From: Wuchereria bancrofti
Taxonomy: Eukaryota > Nematoda > Chromadorea > Rhabditida > Onchocercidae
DNA: 64,000 bases
Reading direction: 5' to 3'
NCBI GenBank assembly: GCA_005281725.1
Contig: SSBO01000012.1
Coordinates: 19,481,060-19,545,059, forward strand
Shown here: in pieces, positions 52,301 to 62,834 of the stretch
How the letters are laid out: each line of letters begins with the position of its first letter
Position numbering within the stretch: position 1 is the first letter of the stretch
The notes under the pieces: generated by a model
Databases searched by the model: none
The model's input: only the letters and a program-made list of their open reading frames with translations
What the model was told of the DNA's origin: nothing
Position numbers and translations under genes: made by a program

Positions 52301-55300
52301 TCCTCAGTGGAGAGAAGTTTAAGAATCACAATTGATAATCATGACGGATATCTGTGTTTTATAGGTGACAGCAGTGAAACGCTTATGTGTTGCCAGATTA
52401 CCTCCATATTTGACGATACAGCTAAAAAGATTTGATTTTGATTGGGAACGCGATTCACCACAAAAATACAACGATTATTTCGAATTTCCGATTGATCTTG
52501 ATATGATGCCCTTTACTGTTCATGGATTAGCTCAAGCAGAAGGTATTTTTTTACATTGCTATGTATGATATAACAAATAGCTAGATCATTGTTCTCAATT
52601 TTCATTTACAACCTTCAAATGATAATACGTTATTTTAGCATGCTAATTCCCTTTCTCAGGAACATTCCTACTGAATCAATTAGTTTATTTACAGGGGAAG
52701 TTCCGAAAGAAGAGTTGACACATTCCTCGGTGACCGATAGTGGTCGAGGTGTTTTTTTTTAATTTTTTTTTTGAAATGTTTTTGTTAATAGCTACACTTA
52801 ACTAACAGTTACACTTATTTCTTTCTTTTGCTATTGGGACTTACTTTTGTTTAATTGTAGGCACATCTGAAAGAGCATCACCGGAAGCAAACGATATTTG
52901 TGGTGTTGCTGGCACGTCGACATCAGAAGTTAAACTAATTGATAATGAGTTCGTCGTTTCATTTTTGCAATGTTTAGTAAATAATTTTGGATATCAATTA
53001 TACTAAATTCAATAAGGGTGATTTAGTAATACAAAATACTGTTTACGTGGAGTGATTGTACATTCGGGACAAGCTAATGGTGGCCATTATTATTCATTCA
53101 TTCGTTCCGAAGAAGACGGTGGTCGTTGGTTCAAATTCGATGATGTTGACGTAACTGAGTGGCATTTAAACAAAGAGGTAAATTTTGGTATAGTCGGAGA
53201 AATGGAAGGCTTTCATTGTTTCAGTTAAAAATTGATGTGTCTTTGGAAATTGTTATGTCTTTATTTAATGCTTTATTTCTTCTCATTTATTTGCTGAGTA
53301 TTTGGATTATTATATCTTTGAATCCTTAAATTAATGGTTCATGTAGATCCCATTTGTTGCATCTTTTACAAAAATTTCCAGCTCTTTAAGCAAAAGCAAA
53401 TTTATCAATAGAAGTTTAAATATTCGATTGAAAATTTAGGAACTGTAACTGATAATATTTGTCCAGTATTTGGTTTTTTACGATGTCGACGTGATCTTAA
53501 ATGGTGTCCTCAGGTTTTTTGCATGCATGGAAAATTGAACTCTTTGAATTTTTACATTTTGAGGAAATGCAAAGTATGTGGTTTGGTGGTGAATACATTG
53601 CGGAAACGTTTGAGAATAGCAGCAGCCATTATCAAAAAAAACGACAGAAGCGTTGGTGGAACGCTTATTTGCTTATTTACGAAAAGGTTTTCATCAAATT
53701 TTTATTACATATTTTTGTAAAAATTGTGTCATATTCCTACATACGATTTCATTCCTGTCCAATTATTAAAATCTTCGATATTTTGCCGATATTAATTTAG
53801 GATGGTTTGAGTCAGATTAGCTTTTTTGGTATGTATAATAATTATACCGTTTTGTGGCGAATGTGTGTTTTTTTTTTCTTTCCAGCTTTTTTGGTATGCA
53901 TAATAATTATATCTTTGTCAGCTGACAAATTACTTGAAAAGCTCATTAAATATTCGTATTAAATATTCGATCCGATATGTCTAACTTATCTCCTTACGAC
54001 TGGCTGAGCCTTTTCGTACTTTTTCGGGCTCCGAGTTGTGCATCATGCTGTGCTTTAATTCTAGGATCATCTTTAGGCTTTTCATCAGCAAAACTTATTT
54101 CAGTCAGTCGTTTTATAGATATCAGCGACTGGTGCTTCCGTGGTATCATCATCAGCCGAATTAACAGCTTCTTGCTCTTCCACACAGCCATCACATTCGT
54201 CTTCCAACAGTCCGCTAAGTTTGGATAAAAAAATAGGTGCCATGTCTATTAGTAAGTTCCCTTTTTTCCATGATTTCACCTGATTTATATAAAATGAGAT
54301 ATTAACTTAAAGTTGGAACCATTCGCTGAATCAGGATCAACAAGTTTTGCGGTTGACTGGAATCGTTAGGCAGTTATTGAACGTTTTTTATTAATCCTGT
54401 ATCTCCTTATTACTAACTTTTATAAAAGCTCCAGGTAGTAAATGAATATGCGACGAAGAACGATTATGCGATGATTTCCCTGCTTATTTAGATGTATGGA
54501 AATATAAGAAAAAATGAAATAAGCAGTCAATATATGAAATATGCGAATATGCTAGCAAATGAATGATTATAGAAGACATATATATTTCAGGTACTCGTAT
54601 CCGACAGATGCCTCCGAAACTGGAAGCTTTAGTTCGAGGCAAAAACACCTGTGCTATGCATGAACGATCGCAGTAAGTTGAAATGTCTTAATGGGTTGAA
54701 TTTTAAATATTCGTATAGTGGCGTGCTAATTTTTCTGTCACTTTCTGATGTGTCTGACTTTATTATTATTTGATGATCAGCTATTACTTGATTTTAATGT
54801 ACTGAATTCTATGTTATATTCTAATATGCTTGATAATACTGTAAGCACTTTTTATGCACCAGTGAATACAATATAAATATTCGGGATATCGTTTGAATGC
54901 TTGAAAGTTTATTAGGGATTCGAAATTACGTAGATTCAAATCCGGGAATATGATTGGTCTATTAGCCATGATAAATTGGCCAACTAATAGATTGTCCTTT
55001 AGAAATATCCTTATGTGATTTTGAGGATAAATTGTCATTTATTCGAGCTGAAAATTTTGACCGAATAAAAAAAGTTTTGTCAACGATGGCTAATATGTTT
55101 CATACATCTTATATTTATATAACAAGCTAGAATTGGAACCTTGAAATTAAACTGTTGACTTTCGTTATAACAAATTTTCAGGTACACTCCGAATTACTTT
55201 CAGTTCATTCGGGATATATGCTCGCGAGCGGTTGGAATGATTACTCGGATGAATCTCGAACTTCAAGAGTAAGGCTTTATGAATTAGTATTCTTCCGGTG

Positions 55301-58300
55301 AATGTTTTCGAGTGTTCCAAATCCGAATTTTCGATTAATGTTATGTTGCACGGAAGTAGTTGCAGAAATAAATTCTTAAATCATTCATTATTTTGTAGCG
55401 ATTATTATTTATTAACGACCAAACTGCTAAGCAAGTTTCTATTTTCTACTGGTTTACGAGCAAAGAAAACTTTGCGGTAAGTGGTTTTAACCAAACAATG
55501 TAGAAGTGTTAGATAATTTATCTGCTCCATACATTTTGCTTATGCTCCCCACGTTTTCTGATCCTTTGAATGTAAATTTGACAAAAATTTGTGTGCTGAA
55601 TATTGCTTCTAGTTCTTTTATTTCCTTCGAAAAGTATTTTCGAAGGAAATAAAAAAATATATTGCAGTTCGGGCAATGTAACAGAATGGCAGAAAACTTA
55701 CGAAATATTGTTAACATCATCAAAACCTTCTCGTGGATGGTTTATTTGTAATATTATATTTCAGTCGAAAATGGTTGTTTTATATCTTCTTACTGCTCCT
55801 TCGACTGATGTAAGTATGCCGAATTTTTGAGGATTGGAAGTTTGAAAATTTAAAAAGAAAAAAAAACTTTGATATAAAATATCAGATATAAAATATCAAA
55901 GTTTTTAGCAAATTTTTGTTGTATATTTATTTCATGATTCCTATATGCTTGCTTTCAGGTGCGATATTTCTTCACAAATATATTTGTAACACTTCTGAAT
56001 GCAACTGCACACGATTATTCTGATGTTATTCGGCCGTATATGCGTAAGTTTAGCGCTGGGTGGGAATTCCTGTTGGAATGAAAATATTCTGAACTATTAA
56101 TATTTCTAGCTTTTGTCAGCCTTATATTGTTTGCCAGTTCGACAAAATTATAATAAAATATTTCGTATTGTTGTTTAGGTGACAGTTTCGGAGACATAAA
56201 TATTAACAGTTCTGACGTTTCAGTTGCAGGAGATTGCCCTGATTTCAAAATTGATGCTGTTTATAAGGCGGGTGATACGTTATCCGATATGTTTATCACT
56301 TTGTTACTTATCATCCCTCGCAATTATTTCACCGAATTCAGCACTTATCCCACCCAGTACATAACTTTGTTCAATCTTTATGCTCTGTCAGGTTTGGAAC
56401 AGGTATCTATGTGTTTTTATATCTTCCATCCCTAAGCATTCAGTTTGTTTAAAATTTTTGATATGAAAATGCATCCTGGTCAACTGGTTGGTTAGCTGTC
56501 AGCAATTTCTCATGTCTAAATAAATTAATCCAGCAGCCTTTTATAAGGTTCCAGTGAGTAATTTCATTGTTTACTTTAAGGAGAGAATTTTTTTTTTAGA
56601 AAAGACAATTAGTACGAAAAGGTGCCTTGCATGCGTTGTTGGTGCTCATTTCACGGGAGGATTATCATATCAAAGTGATTTACCAAGATAGTTCAAAACT
56701 GTATGAAGTTATTTCATTACTTCTCAGGATCTGCAAATTTGGATGGCAAGGAGAGGTGAGAAAAAACTAGAGGATAAAGCTAACTTATGTTTTAGCAAAT
56801 TAACTTCGAGTCTTTTCTACTCCTTTCTAAAATTACAGAACATACGTTCTCAGATAAATTTTAATGTAAAAATAATGTTTTTGCTTCTTTTGGAGAATGC
56901 CGATTTGAATCCATATGCTATTACAATCGGCGGGCTTGTTCAAGCACCTCAAGAAGTTGTTGAGTGGATGGATGAATCACTTTTTGTTAATAGGTACTTT
57001 GTTTTACATAGATTTTCCAATCTGCTTAATTAAAGCAGTATGTAATAATTTCTTATATGTAATATTTCGAATAAATTTTGTGGATATTTATAGATGGGTA
57101 ATAATATTAGCTAATTTATCAAATAGCGTTATTGTTAGGAGCATGAAGTTATGTTTTAATTCGTGATGTGGTGCAGGGCTAAAACATGTGGCAAATTTTA
57201 GATTATTGAAGCAGTTGATCGAATTACCTACCGATCGCGCAGTTGCATTAGATATGATACTGTATTTATGCTGGGAAAATCTTCAATTTACGAAGATTCT
57301 TCTCTATCACTTTTCGTTTGAGGTATGTGATTAGCGCAACTTCAGCTAGTAGTAAGTAGTATCTTTTGTTATTACAAGGATATCAAACGAAACAGGAGCC
57401 CTCACTTTTTATCGCCAAAGGTTTCCTCAAAATTCTAATGTTTTGGCAGATTTTAAAGCATAAATTTCATTTCATACTAAAAAGTGGGTGGAACACTGCG
57501 AAAGGTTGTTGGGAGATTTTTTCTTTCCTTTAATGGTGTTTAGTGAAGTTTGGGAATGTTTTTTTTTCTTTACTTGGTCAAGTGAGGAGCCTACTTTAAC
57601 CATTTCCAAAGCAAAAGAACATCATTAAAACGCAGATAGAGTAATGAAAGTAAAAGAGCCATTATGAATGAATCAATGCAATTAGATCCTTATTGATTTA
57701 TATGTGAATTATCTTTCTGGCTATTTTGTATAGAATGAATTTTTACACTTAATTTTATTAGACCGTATAGAGTAGAAGAAACAAAATTACGGAATATTTC
57801 TAGTTTTTTGTCTCAATTTTTAGTTTTGTCCGTAAATTGTATTCTTATTTGATTTATATTCCTCTCTAAATCACTCCATTTTAAAGTGTCTGTTTACACC
57901 GAATGAAGTGAAAAACGCGACAACGATAATTGAAAACATTTTTGAAATCAATGATTCGGTGCAAAGGGAGCGTCAGCGTCTGATACTTCTAGGTTTTGGT
58001 AAGTTATAATGTCTCATTTTATGGTTTTTTCGGCAATTATATAACTTATATAACCAGAACATTTAATGTACCAGTGATTAATTAAATTTTGATCTGATGA
58101 GTGCCATGGTTTTGATAGTCGTAATCATTATCACAACCTTTTACAAGAGCTGTTCAAATTTTATCCGCTAAATTGATTTTAATTAAATTTTTGAAGAAGA
58201 ATCAAGCAACTAATAACTCTTATAAAAAAGGTTTCTTGAATATTATCTTTATCTTTTTGCTCCATTGATTGATAATATTCGTGCCGATCATAAAATTTTT

Positions 58301-60506
58301 GTTCGTTCGATTTTTTTTTGTGCATATTTCGTTCTGTGATGTGCTTTTTTTTGCATTCAGATTAATGGAAAAATTCTTGGTTAGGAACCAGTATTAAAGA
58401 AAGGAACATGTTTATGAATTTAAACCTTTATTAAAAGAAAACTTTTAGATGATAATTCAGGAATGGAAAAAATCTTTACCTGGTTAGAAGTTTTGCTCAA
58501 ATTTAATTCCAAATTTGGTCTCATTTCAGCTTGAGATTTAATTAAACAGTGATCTGATTTGATTGCATAAATTTCAGTAATTATTCAACCTCTTCAGACA
58601 ATGGACCTCAGAAGTACAAAGGCTTTATTGCAATAATGTTCGGTCAGAGGGATATCTACTCATGGAAAGCATATCATTTATTGCGAACATTAATCGATAT
58701 TGCTTTTGATAATGAAGAGATTATTAAGGTTCTTTTTTAGATGTCACAATGACAGTTCATTATTGTATTACCTAAATTTTGGTAAACTTATCTTTTGGTT
58801 TACAGTTTCATTACTAAAGCAGATTGTCATAGAATTTGACGACATATGTAGAAGCATTCAATTTGAACTTCATTATTGTAAGCCTTATGAGTGTAAAAGA
58901 GAAGAGTTTTTTATTCCTTTCACAACTTCATTTAACATTTAATGATTAAGGTTCTTGCGGAAAATGAACAAGCTCGTAATAGTTTGTACAAACTGAAAGA
59001 TTGGTTTAAATTACAACTTACTGCCGAGGTAAGCCACAAACTTTGTCTATAAAGCTTTCCTCTAAAATTAAAAGTTTAAAAATATGTCAACCAGTGGCAA
59101 TGAGGTAGAAATACTAAATTTAGTCAGATGTCTAGTTCATTTATTGCATAAGCAAAATATCTACTTTCAGTATCGGATACGACATGATATGAGTGTCGCT
59201 ATTTTGAAGGACTTGTGACTTTCATTGTTATTAATTCATAATTTCAAAAACAGCATTAATTTTTTTTCAGTATCTGAAGAACCTGTGAAAGGTCGACAAT
59301 TTTGTCGAAAAATTTTGCAAATTGTTTTTGCTCATTTAAGTTATTTTCAGTCGGCTAAATCGGATATTTATGATTACGACAGTCGTCGTGATGATTTGAA
59401 TAAATCAACTGAAACTGAAGGAATGGATAGTTTTATTGAAATCTATGAAAAATTTGATGATTTCCTTTCGAAACTGAATGTTCCATCGTCAGTTGTTTCG
59501 AGTGGCAGTAGTTCTTCGAGCGATGGTGATAATTTCACTGCGGATATTTTTTTCGGAGTAAGTATAATTTATTGAGAAAAAAAGATTCGAAAATTCAGGC
59601 ATTATTTTCTTTTTTATAAGAATTAGCAGTGCATTATAGCTCCGGTAGATTAACGAGTTGTGCTTATTTATACTATTCAGATTTAACTTATAGTCGATGT
59701 ATGATTTGAAACAAAAAATCTTCAGGATATGCCGAGGAACGTCACGGGAATTTCCAGTGATAGACGTCGATCTTCTGAAGAACATCCGCGATCAGCGGAG
59801 CATGCTTCAGCGGACTGTGGTAGAGCTGAAGTATCCTCAATAATTGATTCACCTAAAAGTATTACCTCGCCGATGGAATCCAAGCTGTCCTTGAAAACAG
59901 GTTTATTTAAAAGTCACAGTGTCATCAAATACTAAATCGTTTAGGGATGGAGTATCTGTAACTGAAGTACTCTGAAGAAATGTGAATACATTTGGCATGA
60001 GTAAAATGTGCGTGTGCAATTTTTATCACTTTGAAGAAAAAAATTTGAAGGAACTTCTGATGAAGCTTTAACTCTGGGCACATCCATGTCACTCAGCGAG
60101 AGGCTTTTAGCTAATGTCGGTCTACCACCTCCACCGCCGTATTCAGAACATGATTCAACTGATGTAATTTCACAACAGTAAGTGTTTTTGTTTTGTTTTT
60201 TTTTTTTTAATTTATCTATTCGTCAGTTTTTTTTTTTTTTTTTTTTTTAAAGGAAGTGTAAGATTTCGTTCGTGAAAATGTAATTATCTGATATCAAAAG
60301 ATTCATGGTGATAGTTATTTACCGTTGAAATTCTGACAATACTTTACAGATATCCACGTGTTCAACAATCAGTGTCGTCTCTGGGTACACCACGTTCCTG
60401 GCAAATTTCACTAACCAATAAGGTAAATCGCCTAGAAGATGATTCATCAATTGAATCCACATCGACGGGTGTTGAAATGGAGGATGTACCACCACCATAT
60501 GAATAA
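33841..60506 (+). CDS. USP9X: USP9X / fat facets-type ubiquitin-specific protease, about 3,090 residues, about 69 exons
   Basis: A cysteine protease that removes ubiquitin from proteins, in the USP (C19) family and the USP9X/FAF subfamily. The order of conserved segments follows fly FAF and human USP9X from [12 protein letters not shown] to the C-terminal helical region. Catalytic Cys is in [10 protein letters not shown] (codon 50835-50837), catalytic His in [11 protein letters not shown] (codon 53085-53087), and two CxxC pairs (CKDC, CEEC) form the finger. The start at 33841 follows a CACATAG acceptor and opens an acidic, Ser-rich N-terminus. The protein is longer than human USP9X (about 2,550), mostly through a roughly 245-residue longer N-terminus. 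Unresolved points are the joins after exon 2, near 49123, 53828 and 59028, and a one-base phase conflict between 56993 and 57177. FAF/USP9X proteins act in endocytosis, polarity and Notch or TGF-beta signalling. Confidence 0.95.
37657..46059 (+). other. USP9X-type gene: conserved helical-repeat region exons
   Basis: Exons: 37657-37730, 38092-38204, 38747-38877, 39410-39518, 39879-40079, 40535-40722, 41067-41157, 41407-41513, 41655-41838, 42054-42146, 42496-42676, 42945-43032, 43496-43592, 43800-43949, 44026-44158, 44409-44560, 44849-44997, 45200-45299, 45469-45586 and 46027-46059. All phases agree. Segments such as [41 protein letters not shown] and GMDYLWEIM align by eye with human USP9X. 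This part forms an alpha-helical, armadillo-like scaffold in the family and is thought to bind substrates. Confidence 0.88.
46209..50535 (+). other. USP9X-type gene: ubiquitin-like segment and second helical region
   Basis: Exons: 46209-46282, 46605-46921, 46996-47157, 47249-47426, 47628-47783, 47945-48037 (tentative), 48263-48493, 48635-48765, 48839-48904 (tentative), 48959-49123 (end uncertain), 49397-49495, 49697-49843, 50044-50167 and 50344-50535. The first two encode the ubiquitin-like part (MSLSALKLK ... [19 protein letters not shown]). The join from 49123 to 49397 is out of phase unless a different donor is used (GTTAGT near 49139) or a short exon at about 49192-49215 is included. [19 protein letters not shown] matches human PVCGSPPTINAGFELLVAL. 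Confidence 0.78.
50737..53686 (+). other. USP9X-type gene: USP catalytic domain exons
   Basis: Exons: 50737-50861 (Cys box [16 protein letters not shown]), 51225-51308, 51388-51512, 51586-51759 ([16 protein letters not shown] and the first CxxC), 52009-52150 (second CxxC, CEECNKK), 52365-52542 ([15 protein letters not shown]), 52695-52748, 52861-52948, 53027-53177 ([16 protein letters not shown] and [11 protein letters not shown]) and 53564-53686 ([19 protein letters not shown]). Roughly residues 1870-2290. All active-site residues are intact, so an active enzyme is expected. The two small exons before the His box encode a poorly conserved loop, as in USP9X. The last exon uses a TTTTGAG acceptor. 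Confidence 0.93.
55616..55654. repeat. Perfect 18-bp inverted repeat, 3-base loop, in an intron
   Basis: Arms 55616-55633 and 55637-55654 are perfect complements around a GTA loop (core TTTCCTTCGAAAA / TTTTCGAAGGAAA). It ends 13 bases before the acceptor used at 55667. Confidence 0.9.
55862..55906. repeat. Perfect 14-bp inverted repeat with 17-base loop in the next intron
   Basis: Arms 55862-55875 (AAAAACTTTGATAT) and 55893-55906 are perfect complements. The loop also carries a near-copy of the ATATAAAATATCA word. Confidence 0.9.
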
Positions 60507-62834
60507 GTGTAAGTTGAGTAGGAACGGTATAAAATTTACCTACTTCAGTAGATTTGGTTATTGCATGAGAGGTTCCATTTATTCTATGAACAAAATATCT
60601 TTTATGTCTTCTGTTATCTTTTTGCATTGGATTGAGTCGAACAGGACTGATTATATATTTTTGAGAGAAGTTTAATTGTTTTCTCATGATTCGAAATCCT
60701 TTTTTTATTGCAATTTTTAGCTAATTCATTGAGATGTAATCTAAGCGTATTTCTTTCTTTAGTTTCTGAACAGTTAAAGCACATATGAAACATGTGTGCA
60801 AAGTTAATATTAGCTGTGTATAATTGGTTAAGAAGAGCAAGCATTCCTGAGATTTTCGAGGTATTTGTGGTTCATCTCTTACAAATGAATTTGTTATTGC
60901 TGCTCAGGAAACTTTAGTAGTTATTGTATTTTCCAATTTTATGCTTGTTTTTTTTTCTTTTTTCTTTGTTTTCTTGGTTAATTTCATCATTGTTTGCCCT
61001 TGGATTTTTTTTGCGCAGAATTTTTTACCTTATGATCATAACATCTTTTTTATATAAATTTATCCATTTATGTTATTTTCACTTTTTCATCCCTCTCATT
61101 CTTTACAGAACTTTGTTTTATCAAATTTTAATCTTCGCGTGTTTTTTGACTGAATTATTTCGTTTGCTACGGTAACTGGAAAGTTGCCACAAACTTTAAT
61201 TTTTAGAAATTGACAGGTAATTAATGGTCTTTTTTGTTTAATACAGTATTAGTTTACTAATGCTGTTATACTATGTTTGCTACTTCTGCTACTACCATCA
61301 CTGTTGCTGATGGTCCTTGTAATATTACTATTTCTTTTCTTGCTTCTTGTTACTTCTTTCCTAGCTTATGTAATTTTTTATTGATTGTCCACAACTACTT
61401 TGAATATAATGATGGTCATGATTCTGCAAACTTTCAGCAGTTGACATTATTTTGTTACTGTTCAATGTAAGTACCTTTAATACAAAATTAAATGTAGCCA
61501 TAAGTGTATGCAGTTTAAAAAAAATATATTCCTGTGAGTTCGATTCCTATCAGTGCAAAGCTGTGGTAGATTTATTGTGGGTTCAATGAGCTTTAAAAAC
61601 TCATTAAATTACAATAAAGCAGTAGACCACTATTTTCTTAAGAAAAAAACGAACTTTACCCTGATATGTTAGCTACCCATAGATTTTATCAGTACTATTA
61701 GTTCATCTTTCAAGTGTAATTATAAATTTATTAATGAAGTTTTGAATTTTTGTGTTACTATAATTTCAGAGCATGAAAACGGGAAAATTCGATTTTTTCC
61801 TTTCTATGGAAAATTGCATTTCTTTCCTTTTTTTGAATTATGCAAACCGTTCTCATTTGCCATTTCATCTTCATTATCTTATGTACTATTATTCGTTGTT
61901 CCTTTTTTGTTTTGAAGTTTGAAATTGCGAAATGAAAAGCTTTCTTTCCCTCGTTTTACGTATGTGTATAAATGAAATGTATTTGATAAACGGAAATATT
62001 TCCATGGACACATACGATTTATAATGATTGAGGAGTATGAAATTTTGAAGGCTTCACTTCTTTTTTCTGTTACTGGTAAATTGGATTGTGAGCCGTTTGT
62101 TCTGTTCAGTAGATTACAATGCATAAAGTTCATCTGTCGAATTATATGGATTTATTATCATTTGGTATTTTATAAATTTCTTTTAGTCAACGAAATTTTA
62201 ACAAAACAGGAGGTTATAGGAGCGTACACATCTGATAAGTATACCTATCAGGGATCACGTGTGAATTTTTTTTCTACTTTTAGTTGGTTATTTCCTCTCG
62301 TAAGAATACTACTTCATTTTCAAACCTGGAAATGGTGAACATTTGAATGTGGTTTTCAAAATACTTCCGAGATTTTCAGAATAGCTGCGGGACAACAAGC
62401 GTAAGTAACACACTTTAAGAGAAAAAGGTAATGTGAGACAAGGATGAAAGAAATAATTGATTGCACAGCTGTAGGAGTGGGGTTTTCATTTTCCAATTTT
62501 TACCATTTATTGGAATCAATTTGTGCAGACTTGATGAAGTAATCAAGTGATTAAGTTCGAATTAATTATTTGATCAATAAATGCGTGAGACTAATAAAAT
62601 TTGAAAGTAACAACAAAAAAAAAGGAGATTTGAGAGAATTAATTATGGATGGGTGTAATAAATTTGTGAGGATGGTATTTATTGCTCTGTTTAAAGAAGT
62701 TAAAAATATTCTTTAACAAATAACAAATAGCATAGATCTATTTATTTGTAACATTGATCGGGAGAACCCGGGAAGTGGATGATTCAACACGTAGAGTATA
62801 TAATATAGAAAGGTTAAAATAAACCCTCATCGTC
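60507..62834. other. Intergenic region between convergent genes
   Basis: Holds the 3' untranslated ends of the deubiquitinase gene (+) and the right-edge gene (-). A 104-codon frame (62024-62338, +) overlaps an 84-codon frame on the other strand; neither has a recognisable motif or splice context. No RNA gene is supported. Confidence 0.55.

Larger units (their letters stand above)
53801..60506 (+). other. USP9X-type gene: C-terminal region exons
   Basis: Exons: 53801-53828, 54119-54251, 54591-54672, 55182-55268, 55399-55476, 55668-55809, 55959-56043, 56179-56402, 56600-56755, 56839-56993, 57177-57322, 57887-57998, 58598-58728, 58951-59028, 59171-59192 (tentative), 59271-59557, 59726-59900, 60051-60177 and 60350-60506. 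Family landmarks include [38 protein letters not shown] and [17 protein letters not shown]. The last 200 residues are Ser-rich, low in conservation, and contain PPPPPY and PPPYE, the latter at the very end. The join 53828 to 54119 works if an 8-base exon (53886-53893) is included. The join 56993 to 57177 is off by one base. Confidence 0.82.

Noticed and set aside
58806..58877. Exon-like stretch inside the deubiquitinase intron 58729-58950
   Set aside because: It would need a carried-over base that the upstream exon does not provide. In the actual phase it hits a stop, and the flanking protein is continuous without it.
61531..61560. GTTCGATTCC, a tRNA B-box-like word at 61538-61547
   Set aside because: The flanking bases do not form a T-arm stem, and no A-box or acceptor stem pairs upstream. 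Not a tRNA gene.
62024..62338. 104-codon plus-strand frame between the convergent genes
   Set aside because: No recognisable motif, and an overlapping open frame on the other strand. The position suits 3' untranslated sequence, and coding content is unconvincing.
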